A stretch of 64,000 nucleotides of DNA from Pseudomonas fluorescens (GTDB lineage Bacteria > Pseudomonadota > Gammaproteobacteria > Pseudomonadales > Pseudomonadaceae). The DNA is taken from positions 1,426,001 to 1,490,000 of the forward strand of contig NZ_CABVIR010000001.1 of assembly GCF_902498065.1 (NCBI RefSeq), in the 5' to 3' direction. The notes beneath the pieces are model-generated. The model was not told the origin of the DNA. It did not search any database and was given only the letters and a program-made list of their open reading frames with translations. The translations under genes and the position numbers were made by a program. This document shows, in pieces, positions 53,889 to 61,990 of this stretch (the stretch's first letter is position 1; every line of letters begins with the position of its first letter).

Positions 53889-54866
53889 ATGAAAAAACAG
53901 GTTGTTCTGTACAAGAAACTCTCTCCGTTGCTGATGGCTCGCCTGCATGAGCAGACCGAAGTGACGCTGATCGACAACCTCGACGCCGACGGCCTGGCGC
54001 AACTGCGCGAGGCCCTGCCCCGCGCTCACGGTTTGCTCGGCGCCAGTCTGAAACTGGACGCGGGTCTACTGGATCTGGCGCCGAATCTGCAGGCTATCGC
54101 CAGCGTCTCGGTGGGCGTCGACAACTACGACATTGACTACCTGACCGAGCGACGAATCCTGCTCAGCAACACCCCGGACGTGCTCACCGAAACCACCGCC
54201 GACACCGGTTTTGCGCTGATCCTCGCGTCCTCCCGACGCGTGGTGGAGCTGGCGAACATGGTTCGCGCCGGCCTGTGGAACCGCAACATCGGCCCCGCGC
54301 AGTTCGGCAGCGATGTGCACGGCAAAACCCTGGGCATCATCGGCATGGGGCGGATCGGCGAAGCGTTGGCCCAGCGCGGACATTTCGGTTTTGGCATGCC
54401 GGTGATCTATCACAGCCACTCGCCGAAACCGGCGGTGGAGCAGCGCTTCAATGCGCAGTACCGCAGCCTGCCGGAGCTGTTGCAGCAGGCCGATTTCGTC
54501 TGTCTGACGTTGCCGCTGACCGCCGAAACCGAGGGATTGATCGGCGCAGAACAGTTTGCGCTGATGCGTGCGGAAACCATCTTCATCAATATTTCACGGG
54601 GCAAAGTGGTGGACGAAGCCGCCCTGATCGAGGCATTGCGCTCAGGGCAGATTCGCGCGGCGGGACTGGACGTGTTCGAGCGTGAGCCGTTGAATCCTGA
54701 CTCACCGCTGTTGCAGCTGAACAACGTGGTGGCGACACCGCACATTGGCTCGGCGACTCATGAAACCCGCGAAGCGATGGCGACGTGTGCGGTGGACAAT
54801 CTGCTGGCGGCGCTGGCGGGTGAGCGACCGAAGAATCTGGTGAATGTGCGGGCGTGGAAAAGCTGA
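53889..54866 (+). CDS. kguD: 2-keto-6-phosphogluconate reductase KguD
   Basis: Encodes 325 residues of the D-2-hydroxyacid dehydrogenase family. Rossmann motif GIIGMGRIGEALAQR (about 149-163), Arg237 (NISRGKVVDE), Glu266 (DVFEREPL) and His285 (TPHIGSAT). It reduces 2-keto-6-phosphogluconate to 6-phosphogluconate with NADPH, feeding the Entner-Doudoroff pathway and Gnd. An ATG at 53880 would add three residues. Follows kguT by 14 bases and ends the operon. Confidence 0.92.
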   Translation: MKKQVVLYKKLSPLLMARLHEQTEVTLIDNLDADGLAQLREALPRAHGLLGASLKLDAGLLDLAPNLQAIASVSVGVDNYDIDYLTERRILLSNTPDVLTETTADTGFALILASSRRVVELANMVRAGLWNRNIGPAQFGSDVHGKTLGIIGMGRIGEALAQRGHFGFGMPVIYHSHSPKPAVEQRFNAQYRSLPELLQQADFVCLTLPLTAETEGLIGAEQFALMRAETIFINISRGKVVDEAALIEALRSGQIRAAGLDVFEREPLNPDSPLLQLNNVVATPHIGSATHETREAMATCAVDNLLAALAGERPKNLVNVRAWKS

Positions 54867-54885
54867 GAATTGCGTCGCCCGTCAG

Positions 54886-54986
54886 TCATCGCTGGCAAGC
54901 CAGCTCCCACAAGGATCAGGGTCGAACACAACGTTTGTGAGCGACTCATCACCCTGTGGGAGCGGGGTTTGCCTGCGATGGGGCCG
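54886..54986. repeat. Degenerate REP pair after kguD
   Basis: CATCGCTGGCAAGCCAGCTCCCACA near 54897 is followed by TGTGGGAGCGGGGTTTGCCTGCGATGG ending near 54981. The two units resemble different variants and pair less well than in other REP pairs here. Lies between convergent kguD and aruH. Confidence 0.78.
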
Positions 54987-55006
54987 GCATTGACAACTCA
55001 AATCCC

Positions 55007-56194
55007 TCAGGCCCGCCGTACCTCCAACAGATCCGTCGCACACAACGCAATCCGCCGACACGCGTCCGCCAGTTTCTGCTGATCCACCACCAGCCCGATG
55101 CGGATATGCCCCGCCGCGCTCGGCCCGAACGCTTCGCCGGCCAGCACCGACACGCCATACCCCTCCAGCAACCGCTCAGCAAAGCGCTGGGCGCATACCC
55201 CGGTCTGGCGCACGTCGACCATCACAAACATTCCGCCATCGGGCCGAACCGCGCGCAGCCCCGCGCTGGCATTGAGGCTCGCGCACACCAGGTCGCGACG
55301 CTGACGGTATTCGTCGCGCATCATCGCCACTTCCGGCAGATTGCCATCCAGTGCAACCTGCGCCGCTTTTTGCACAAAGTCCGGAATGCCGAACAGCATG
55401 CACAACGACAGATGTTCCAGATGGTCAATCAAGGGTTTGGGCCCGATCACCCAACCGACCCGCCAGCCGCTCATGGCGTGGGATTTGGAGACGCTGTTGA
55501 TCGTCGCGGTGCGCTCGGCCATGCCTGGCAGACTGGCCGGGCTGATGTGCTCGCCCTCGTACAACAGTTCGCTGTAAACCTCGTCACTGATCAACCACAG
55601 GTTGTACCGGATACACAGCGACGCCAGTTCCTGCCAGATCATCAGCGGCAAACTGGCGCCGGAAGGATTGTTTGGACTGTTAAGCAGAATAGCGCGGGTT
55701 TTCGGCGTGATCAGCGCCGCGACATCCGCCGGATCGACGCGAAAACCGTTCTCCGGACGCACCGCCACCGGCACCACTTTCGCCCCGCAGGCACCGAATA
55801 CGCCTTCATAGGTCACGTACATCGGTTCGGCGACGATCACTTCATCGCCCGGATCGAGCAGGCATTGCACTACCGAATACACCGCGCACTGGGCGCCGGG
55901 CATCACGATTACCTCATCGACATCCACCGTCTGCCCACTACGCCGCCGATAACGGCTGACGATGCTGTCGCGCAACTCACGACTCCCACGTACTGCTGCG
56001 TAATGAGTATCGCCGGCCAACAGGCTGTCGATGCACGCCTGAACGATGGGTCGCGGCGTATCGAAGTCAGGGTCGCCCACCGACAGCAGCAACACATCGA
56101 CACCTTTCTCTCGTAACTCCAATGCTCGGTAATGAATCTGCCAGGCCGCAGCGCCTTCTCCTGCGATGCGTTGGGTCAAGCCTGAATAGCGCAT
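55007..56194 (-). CDS. aruH: Arginine:pyruvate transaminase AruH
   Basis: Encodes about 395 residues, PLP fold-type I aminotransferase. Key residues: Asn in NSPNNPSGA, Asp204 (ISDEVYSELLYEGEHISPASLPGMAERTATINS), Lys237 (SVSKSHAMSGWRVGW) and the substrate-carboxylate Arg in HIRIGLV. It matches remembered AruH of P. aeruginosa closely (MRYSGLTQRIAGEGAAAWQIHYRAL at the start). AruH converts arginine plus pyruvate to 2-ketoarginine plus alanine. The ATG at 56194 has GGAG six to seven bases away; an upstream Met at 56227 lacks one. The usual partner aruI (2-ketoarginine decarboxylase) is not adjacent. Confidence 0.9.
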   Translation of the reverse strand: MRYSGLTQRIAGEGAAAWQIHYRALELREKGVDVLLLSVGDPDFDTPRPIVQACIDSLLAGDTHYAAVRGSRELRDSIVSRYRRRSGQTVDVDEVIVMPGAQCAVYSVVQCLLDPGDEVIVAEPMYVTYEGVFGACGAKVVPVAVRPENGFRVDPADVAALITPKTRAILLNSPNNPSGASLPLMIWQELASLCIRYNLWLISDEVYSELLYEGEHISPASLPGMAERTATINSVSKSHAMSGWRVGWVIGPKPLIDHLEHLSLCMLFGIPDFVQKAAQVALDGNLPEVAMMRDEYRQRRDLVCASLNASAGLRAVRPDGGMFVMVDVRQTGVCAQRFAERLLEGYGVSVLAGEAFGPSAAGHIRIGLVVDQQKLADACRRIALCATDLLEVRRA

Positions 56195-56492
56195 GCATTT
56201 CTCCAGTCGCGCGAGTTCCTGACTCAACCCTATCTCAAATCACGCAACGCGCCAGCATGGCTTTTACAGCGACGGACGGACACAACCTCGCAGTTCGAGA
56301 AAAAGACGCACTCATGCACTGTTCTGCCCTGCATTTTCTGCCCGTTATGCCGTGCCCTCTAAAACAAAAAAAAACCGTCCAATCAAGAAATTAACGCTCA
56401 GTCAGCAGGACAGGAAAACATCGAGTCCCACACCGCAAACAGGCGGCGATTCCCCTGACAGACTCTTCCACCACTGCTGCTTGACGCCCTGT

Positions 56493-56512
56493 ACCTGTAA
56501 TTTGTGACAGGT
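56493..56512. promoter_or_regulatory. Lux box, class II position
   Basis: ACCTGT-AATTTGTG-ACAGGT is a 20-base dyad with both outer hexamers identical to the V. fischeri lux box (ACCTGT-N8-ACAGGT). A TATAAG -10-like element lies at 56534-56539, so a start near 56546 would put the box centre at about -43, the standard position for activation by an AHL-LuxR protein. It lies about 150 bases upstream of the HTH-only LuxR gene. The rest of 56195-56661 holds no gene I can support, only a poly-A run near 56370. Confidence 0.72.
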
Positions 56513-56661
56513 TCCAAACCGGATCAATCGCGATATAAGGAAACCGTTCCCTTCGGCCCTGCTCAGGTGCCTGAAGGACGGCCGCGCGAACCACGCCTTT
56601 ATGAAGTAGGAAGATTCCGCCGCGCCCACGCCGTCAATGATGATGAATGGGAGATTCAACT

Positions 56662-56946
56662 ATGTACCGCGCCAATACCGCTGCAGATCTGTCCTCACCT
56701 GCCCAGGTCAGTTTCAAGCCTCAGGAATGCAAACAACCCAAGGCGATTTCGCTCACGGCCAGGGAAAAAGAAGTCTTGCAATGGAGCGCCGCTGGAAAGT
56801 CGTCCTGGGAAATCGCTCAGATCGTCAGTTGCACCGAGGCAGGGGTGAATTACCACTTTTGCAATATCCGCCGAAAGTTTGGCGTGAGATCGCGCTGGGT
56901 CGCGTTGGTCATGGCACTGGAACAGGGCTTGATTCAAACGCCTTGA
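56662..56946 (+). CDS. LuxR-type DNA-binding-domain-only regulator
   Basis: Encodes 94 residues. Residues 30-92 are a complete LuxR/GerE helix-turn-helix ([26 protein letters not shown], then [14 protein letters not shown]), with Glu35, Leu39 and Gly45 in their conserved positions. The style is that of quorum-sensing LuxR proteins ([15 protein letters not shown]), but the N-terminal AHL-binding domain is missing. GGGAG lies eight bases before this ATG. Because a lux box lies upstream it is likely under quorum control; it might compete for lux boxes or bind others. No luxI gene is in the window. Confidence 0.85.
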   Translation: MYRANTAADLSSPAQVSFKPQECKQPKAISLTAREKEVLQWSAAGKSSWEIAQIVSCTEAGVNYHFCNIRRKFGVRSRWVALVMALEQGLIQTP

Positions 56947-57124
56947 ACTGGAGCCGCCGCAGGAGTCAGCGCGTTATTGATCCTTGTTGAGACAAGTCAT
57001 CAATTTGCGTCAGCCCCTCGTTCTTCATGCTGCAACCTTCCCCCGAAAATGCCTGTGGCGATACCTCCGTGTCGCACGGGCATTGATCGCTGTGATAACT
57101 CAAAACCATTAGTCGAAAACACCA

Positions 57125-57157
57125 CCGCCATGGACAAGTAGAACTTGAGCATGGCGG
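57125..57157. terminator. Strong bidirectional hairpin between convergent genes
   Basis: CCGCCATG-GA-CAAG-TAGAA-CTTG-AG-CATGGCGG, an eight-base outer and four-base inner stem. It lies between the LuxR-type gene (plus strand) and the RHS tail (minus strand). No T-run; the rest of 56947-57187 shows no gene. Confidence 0.6.
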
Positions 57158-57187
57158 CGGGTTAAAGGGGTGAGACGATACGTTGTA

Positions 57188-57985
57188 TCAGCGGTTTTCG
57201 CGGACGCTTGCCATATCCTCCTCAGAACGACTTTTGTACTTTCCTATAGCTTTCGCATGACTTTGAAACATTGACCCCTCACCTGACGTAGAAGGTTTGA
57301 AAAGGTTGCGAGCGTCCTCATTCAAAAAAGGCTTTTTTAACCTTTCCTTCATTATCTGCCAACCGGTGCTTGGAGCTTCAAGACTGGATCCTTTCCCCTC
57401 GGAAGAGGGCGAACTGACAGGCGTTCGGGGCTGTTTCTCGGGCTCAAAACCGCGCCGGACAATGCCCTTGCTCTGATCGTCCCAAAATCCACCCTTTATA
57501 TTCCCATCATTAACTCGCCCGTGCCGCGCTGGAGTTTTGACTTTACCAGCAGATACCTGAGGTTTTTTCTTTCCGGTTTTGCCGGGCGCCGCCTGCTGCG
57601 GAGGTTCGTTTTTTTGTACCGTTTTTGGCGTCCCGGATTTTTGCGAAAGGCCAAGCTTGCGGGCGAACCAAGCGAAAAATCGCAAGTTCCCCGTTGGATC
57701 AACATAGTTGATCGGGTCTTGACCGCAGTACCCATACGAATTAAAGCCCCCCTCACCAAACGGGCTCAGATCATCCGGACTCTGGAACCGCATCAAACAA
57801 GGGCTATAAGCCCGGGTTCCATTGCCCAGAAGATACCAACCGGTCAGCATTTCACATACCTCGCCGTTGTAGCCCAACGCCCCACCCATCGCCCCTTCAC
57901 CGTACGGTGAAAAAGCAATGTCATGGCGCCCCGCCTGGCCTAGTTCAGACAACACACTGTTTTTGTCATCACTGGCCAGCATCAA
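57188..57985 (-). CDS. RHS core and variable C-terminal tip (second half of a split RHS gene)
   Basis: Encodes about 265 residues. Starts (TTG)MLASDDKNSVLSELGQAGRHDIAFSPYGEGAMGGALGYNGE, then the RHS core (LTGWYLLGNGTRAYSPCLMRFQSPDDLSPFGEGGFNSYGYCGQDPINYVDPTGN), and a polymorphic tip of about 165 residues that is Lys/Gly/Ser-rich and unrecognised. It overlaps the 1284-residue RHS gene by four bases in the -1 frame. It may be expressed by -1 frameshifting, by re-initiation at TGATG, or not at all. No toxin motif can be named and no immunity gene is obvious. Confidence 0.8.
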   Translation of the reverse strand: MMLASDDKNSVLSELGQAGRHDIAFSPYGEGAMGGALGYNGEVCEMLTGWYLLGNGTRAYSPCLMRFQSPDDLSPFGEGGFNSYGYCGQDPINYVDPTGNLRFFAWFARKLGLSQKSGTPKTVQKNEPPQQAAPGKTGKKKPQVSAGKVKTPARHGRVNDGNIKGGFWDDQSKGIVRRGFEPEKQPRTPVSSPSSEGKGSSLEAPSTGWQIMKERLKKPFLNEDARNLFKPSTSGEGSMFQSHAKAIGKYKSRSEEDMASVRENR

Positions 57986-60900
57986 GACTTTGGGCCATCA
58001 CCTGCCTGGTGCTCGGCGAGCACGACTCCATCACCCTTCATGAATGTTCTGCTGTTGGCCCCATCTACCAGATTCGTCAGTTCACCATTCTGGTAAAAGC
58101 GCTGTTGCGTGCCATCGCCGCTATCGCTCCCGGACAACGTGTCCAACGGATCGTAGTGATAGCCGCTCGGTAGCTCGCCCGACAAGGCGCTGACCTCGAT
58201 CAAACGCCCCAGAGGATCGTAAGTAAGAATCCGTCCCTGTTCATCGCTGATCAGATGGCCATCCGGGTTGTATTCAAGCTCGATAACGGGCGGATACCCA
58301 GGGGCCGAATTGGTCACTTTGGTCAATTGCGCGGGGTCAATGCCTTCGTAGGCATAGACCGCAACGTTGGTCCCACCAGGGAAGACCGTGGTCACGCGGG
58401 TCAAGTTGTCCAGCACATCGAAGCGGAACACCTGGCTGAGGATGACGTTGCCGTAAGGGTCCACCGGCGCTTGACTGCCCTCACACTGATACAACACCAG
58501 GCGCCCGCGGGGATCGTAACTATAGGATTCGTCACGCAACAACGCCGGGCCTTCACGCAACGTTCTCTGGACCAATTGATCGACTTCGTTATAGACCTGC
58601 GAAAGTGTTTGCTCGACACCATCCAGGTCGAAGGTGCGTTTGATTTCCCGGCCGAAATCATCGTATTCCAGGCTGATGGTTACATGCTGTCCGCTAGCGC
58701 TATCGCTTGTGCTGATGCTGCTCGTTTGCCCGAGGCTGTCATAGGCAAAAACCGATGATGTGGTGCCCAGTTCGGTGTGAATCAGGCGAACTGCGTCATC
58801 GTACTTATACGTCTGAACCTGATTGAGCACATCGGTATAGGCCAACAAGCGCCCCTTCAAACTGTAGTCATAGGCCATGTCATACGTTTCACCATCCTGC
58901 TGACGCTGCTCATGCTTCAACTCCCCTGTACTGAAGTATTCGCGCGACAACATAAGGCCCTGCTCTGTGCAATTGAGCAGTCGAGCACTTTTAGGATCGA
59001 ACTCGTAATCAGCCGTGACACTGCCGGGCAAGCGACGCTGACGCGGCTCCTCACTGAGCTGGAACTCATACTCGTAGCGAATTTCCTGCCCGCTGGGAGT
59101 CAAGGTCATCATTGGCTGGGTTTGCCCAACTGCAAAGCTGAAGACTTGCTCGCGCCCGCCGGTAATCGATTTTTTCATACGATCAAGGCCATCGAACACC
59201 TGCTGGCCCAGCCCGACATTGTCGACGCTGATGTCGATCGGCAAATCGGCGCTGCTGTGAGGAGCATAACGGCGACGGACCGTAGCGCCACCGGGCAAAA
59301 TATTGGTGGTCATGCGACCAAAGGCGTCATAGCGATATTGCGTCCGGGCTTCGAGCGCATCGATTTCCTCAACGGTTTGACCCAGTCCGTCGTAGCGGTT
59401 TGATTGCGCGCTCACAAAGCGACCGTTGGCCTCAAGACGTTCAATTCGAGCCGGTTTTTCAAACAGATTGAGGTAGGTGACGGTGATGCCGCTGGCCCTC
59501 GGTTCCAGGCCTGTGCCTTCGCGCCAGGCCCGTTGGATCGGCCCCTTCCAGTCAGCGTTGCCGATCGGATTCGTTTCCTCATACACCCTGACTCCGTCCG
59601 GGCCAATCGTGCAACGCTGCATGCCCCAGGAATCGAACTCGAAGCGACTGGTCAGACGTACTTGCTCCTCGCCCTCCCAATCCTCTTCTGTCACCTCGAT
59701 CAGGTTGCCCAATACGTCGTACTGCGCCGAATACGTAGGGCGATACTCATCGGCCCGCAGGCTGCTGTCGGCATTCTGGCGTTCTTCGTAAACCGCACGA
59801 TTGAGCCCGTCGACAAGTGTGCGGGTCTTTACCCCTTTGACATCGGTCACAACCTGGCTCGCTTGCTGCCCATCCATGGAAGTCAGCCAGTACTCATAGC
59901 TGCGCGTGGCGATGAACTTCGGGTTGTCCGGCGATACTGTTTCGGTCAGCACACGCTGCAGCTCGTCGTAGGTATAGAGAATTTTCACGGCAGCGTCGCC
60001 CTTGTCATCCCGGGTCAGCAGTGGCTTGCCATGAAGCAGGGAATCTTCGGAGACAATCACCTTTCGAACGTCGGTCTCCCCTTCCACATGGTCAAACCCC
60101 GTGAAGGTTTCGGTGGTCTCCAACACTGTTTCGCCTGCCAGTGCACTGTTCAGCAAACGATAGGCGTATTCCGAAACACTGGTATTGCCATTGAGGGTGA
60201 CGCGCTGGCTCGATGGGCGACTGTGCAGAAACACATCGTTGGGTAGTTCGTTGTAAGTGCGAAGAGTCTGTTGCAGCTGGGTTTCGGTCGTGCCTTCGAC
60301 TTGCAGCAAGGTTTCACTGGTGTTGACCAGCCAGTCCTTCAAGTCACTGTTGGCCAGCGGTTTGAGCGCTTCATAACGCAGGCGGGTACGCAGGGTCGGC
60401 GCAAGTGCGTCGCCCTCGCCCTCGCCCTCGCCATCGGGCGAAGGGAAAACCGTCGTTTCCTTCAGGCTGCGCACAAAACCGTGCGGGTCGGCCGGGCAAC
60501 CGTCGGAAGCCTCTTTGGGGTAGTAGGTATAAACGGTCTTGATGCCATTCGGCTCAGTTTGCTCGGTCTGATTACCCTGCTCATCAAATGCGGTCAGAGT
60601 GATTTCCGTGCGGTATTTGGTGGAGTCGTTGTCGAGTTCCCAGCTGGTGGTGGCTTCCTTGGGCAGTTGGAACTGCGGGACTTGCTGTTCAAAGAGCCTG
60701 TCATCGGCGTAATACTGGGTAGCAACCCGTTGCACACAGTGTCCCTGGGTAGTCTTTTGTTCAATCAGCAAGTGAAAGCGATTGAACCTGTACTCAGCCT
60801 TTCGCTCGGTTCTGCCGGTACGGTCCGTCCGGGTTGAAAAGGTACCGTATTCAAAATCCGAACCGAGGTTGTACGTCGGGTCCATCCCGTCTTCCCAAAT

Positions 60901-61836
60901 GACCGTGGCACCGGCCCCGAGGAAGTTTTTCGCGGTGTAGCTGTAATTGACCACCATTTCCGGTTGACCAAACCCCGGGTCGATCCGATGCCGCGTCACA
61001 CGGGGCAAGTTAGGTCGGCTGACACCACCGGGATAGGGATGCCCGCTATCGGCATACTCAAGGGTTTCACGGCCCCCGACCGGGGTCTTGACCTCATGCA
61101 GGCAGAGAATGCCGCGAATCGGCCCGTTGCCATAACCAAAGCGCCACGAAGCTTTTTCGGCGGTGGGCAAGACGATTTCGGTGACCCAACCGCTGTTGTT
61201 CAGCTTCATTTCATAACGCGCCAGCGGAGTGCCGCCGGGGCCGCCGTATGGGCGCACGAGGATTTCGATGAGGTGGCTGTCAGGCTCGCGATTGATCAAC
61301 AGCAATTCACCCTGGGCATCGCTGATCGATTGCAGGCGCTGACCGCCCATGAACGAAGCGTAGGTGAGGTTGATGCAGTGACCGGCCGGGGAATAGATAC
61401 GGCTGGGCAAGGCCACCCGGTCTTTGTCGCTGCCGCCGGTGGTGAGGATTTCAATGATCCCGGACTTGTGTATCACACGGTAAGTGCCATCCAGGTAATC
61501 TTCAAAATGAAAGCTGTCGAGTTTCTTTTCCTTGATGGTCGGGTGAGTGCCGCTGCCGGTGACCTTGTAGGTTTCGCCGGTGCTCAGGGACAGGATACTG
61601 TTGTGCGGGGTGTACTGGGTCAGGTTGAGGTTCCAGCCCAGGCCCCAACCGGAGTCGAGGATATTGATCGGATTGAACACAAGGTTAAGGGGGACGGCGG
61701 GGCCGCAAAGCTGATTGCTCTCGACTTCGGGCAAGCTGATGGAAACCGTGTATTGTCCGGTGCGATCATCAACTCCGCCTTCGACAAAACTCATGAAACC
61801 GAAGGCTTGGGAATGCACAGCATTGGAAGTTGTCAT
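57982..61836 (-). CDS. RHS-repeat protein (large first part of a split RHS gene)
   Basis: Encodes 1284 residues with many YD repeats (for example YDAFGRMTTNILPGGATVRRRY, YSLKGRLLAYTD, YDDFGREIKRTFDLDG, YDPRGRLVLYQCEG, YDPLGRLIEVS). The N-terminus (GFMSFVEGGVDDRTGQYTVSISLPEVESNQLCGPAVPLNLVFNP) is of the TcC-like type without PAAR or signal peptide. It ends GDGPKS-stop where intact homologues run into the core. A short tandem repeat gives GEGEGEGD near residue 470. RHS proteins form a shell around a C-terminal toxin. AAGGAA lies eight bases before the ATG. Follows the Ig-like gene after 154 bases. Confidence 0.85.
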   Translation of the reverse strand: MTTSNAVHSQAFGFMSFVEGGVDDRTGQYTVSISLPEVESNQLCGPAVPLNLVFNPINILDSGWGLGWNLNLTQYTPHNSILSLSTGETYKVTGSGTHPTIKEKKLDSFHFEDYLDGTYRVIHKSGIIEILTTGGSDKDRVALPSRIYSPAGHCINLTYASFMGGQRLQSISDAQGELLLINREPDSHLIEILVRPYGGPGGTPLARYEMKLNNSGWVTEIVLPTAEKASWRFGYGNGPIRGILCLHEVKTPVGGRETLEYADSGHPYPGGVSRPNLPRVTRHRIDPGFGQPEMVVNYSYTAKNFLGAGATVIWEDGMDPTYNLGSDFEYGTFSTRTDRTGRTERKAEYRFNRFHLLIEQKTTQGHCVQRVATQYYADDRLFEQQVPQFQLPKEATTSWELDNDSTKYRTEITLTAFDEQGNQTEQTEPNGIKTVYTYYPKEASDGCPADPHGFVRSLKETTVFPSPDGEGEGEGDALAPTLRTRLRYEALKPLANSDLKDWLVNTSETLLQVEGTTETQLQQTLRTYNELPNDVFLHSRPSSQRVTLNGNTSVSEYAYRLLNSALAGETVLETTETFTGFDHVEGETDVRKVIVSEDSLLHGKPLLTRDDKGDAAVKILYTYDELQRVLTETVSPDNPKFIATRSYEYWLTSMDGQQASQVVTDVKGVKTRTLVDGLNRAVYEERQNADSSLRADEYRPTYSAQYDVLGNLIEVTEEDWEGEEQVRLTSRFEFDSWGMQRCTIGPDGVRVYEETNPIGNADWKGPIQRAWREGTGLEPRASGITVTYLNLFEKPARIERLEANGRFVSAQSNRYDGLGQTVEEIDALEARTQYRYDAFGRMTTNILPGGATVRRRYAPHSSADLPIDISVDNVGLGQQVFDGLDRMKKSITGGREQVFSFAVGQTQPMMTLTPSGQEIRYEYEFQLSEEPRQRRLPGSVTADYEFDPKSARLLNCTEQGLMLSREYFSTGELKHEQRQQDGETYDMAYDYSLKGRLLAYTDVLNQVQTYKYDDAVRLIHTELGTTSSVFAYDSLGQTSSISTSDSASGQHVTISLEYDDFGREIKRTFDLDGVEQTLSQVYNEVDQLVQRTLREGPALLRDESYSYDPRGRLVLYQCEGSQAPVDPYGNVILSQVFRFDVLDNLTRVTTVFPGGTNVAVYAYEGIDPAQLTKVTNSAPGYPPVIELEYNPDGHLISDEQGRILTYDPLGRLIEVSALSGELPSGYHYDPLDTLSGSDSGDGTQQRFYQNGELTNLVDGANSRTFMKGDGVVLAEHQAGDGPKS
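57988..57994 (-). other. CCCAAAG slippery heptamer at the end of the RHS frame
   Basis: Read on the minus strand as C CCA AAG in the zero frame, an X-XXY-YYZ heptamer with AAG in the A site. It lies just before the stop (TCT TGA). A slip of one base back gives CCC AAA GTC TTG ATG CTG GCC, joining directly to the RHS core frame. The same result would come from one lost A in an AAAA run. Confidence 0.6.
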
Positions 61837-61990
61837 GTTGGTTCTTCCTTATTTATCCAATTCATCAACATCAATTGTGTATTTTTTCAGGTAACACAAA
61901 CATGCATGCATGATTCCAAGAATTACACTGTGGCCAGTGAAGCCCTTGGAATTGCATCGTTTTGCAAGGTTACTTACACAAGTTCATGAG

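Noticed and set aside
3320..54986. REP pairs as insertion sequences or small mobile genes
   Set aside because: No open frame for a transposase, no target duplication; the paired GTGGGAGC arms are the known REPIN form.
60409..60440. CRISPR or long satellite repeat in the RHS gene
   Set aside because: Only three hexamer copies inside a coding frame; no spacers.
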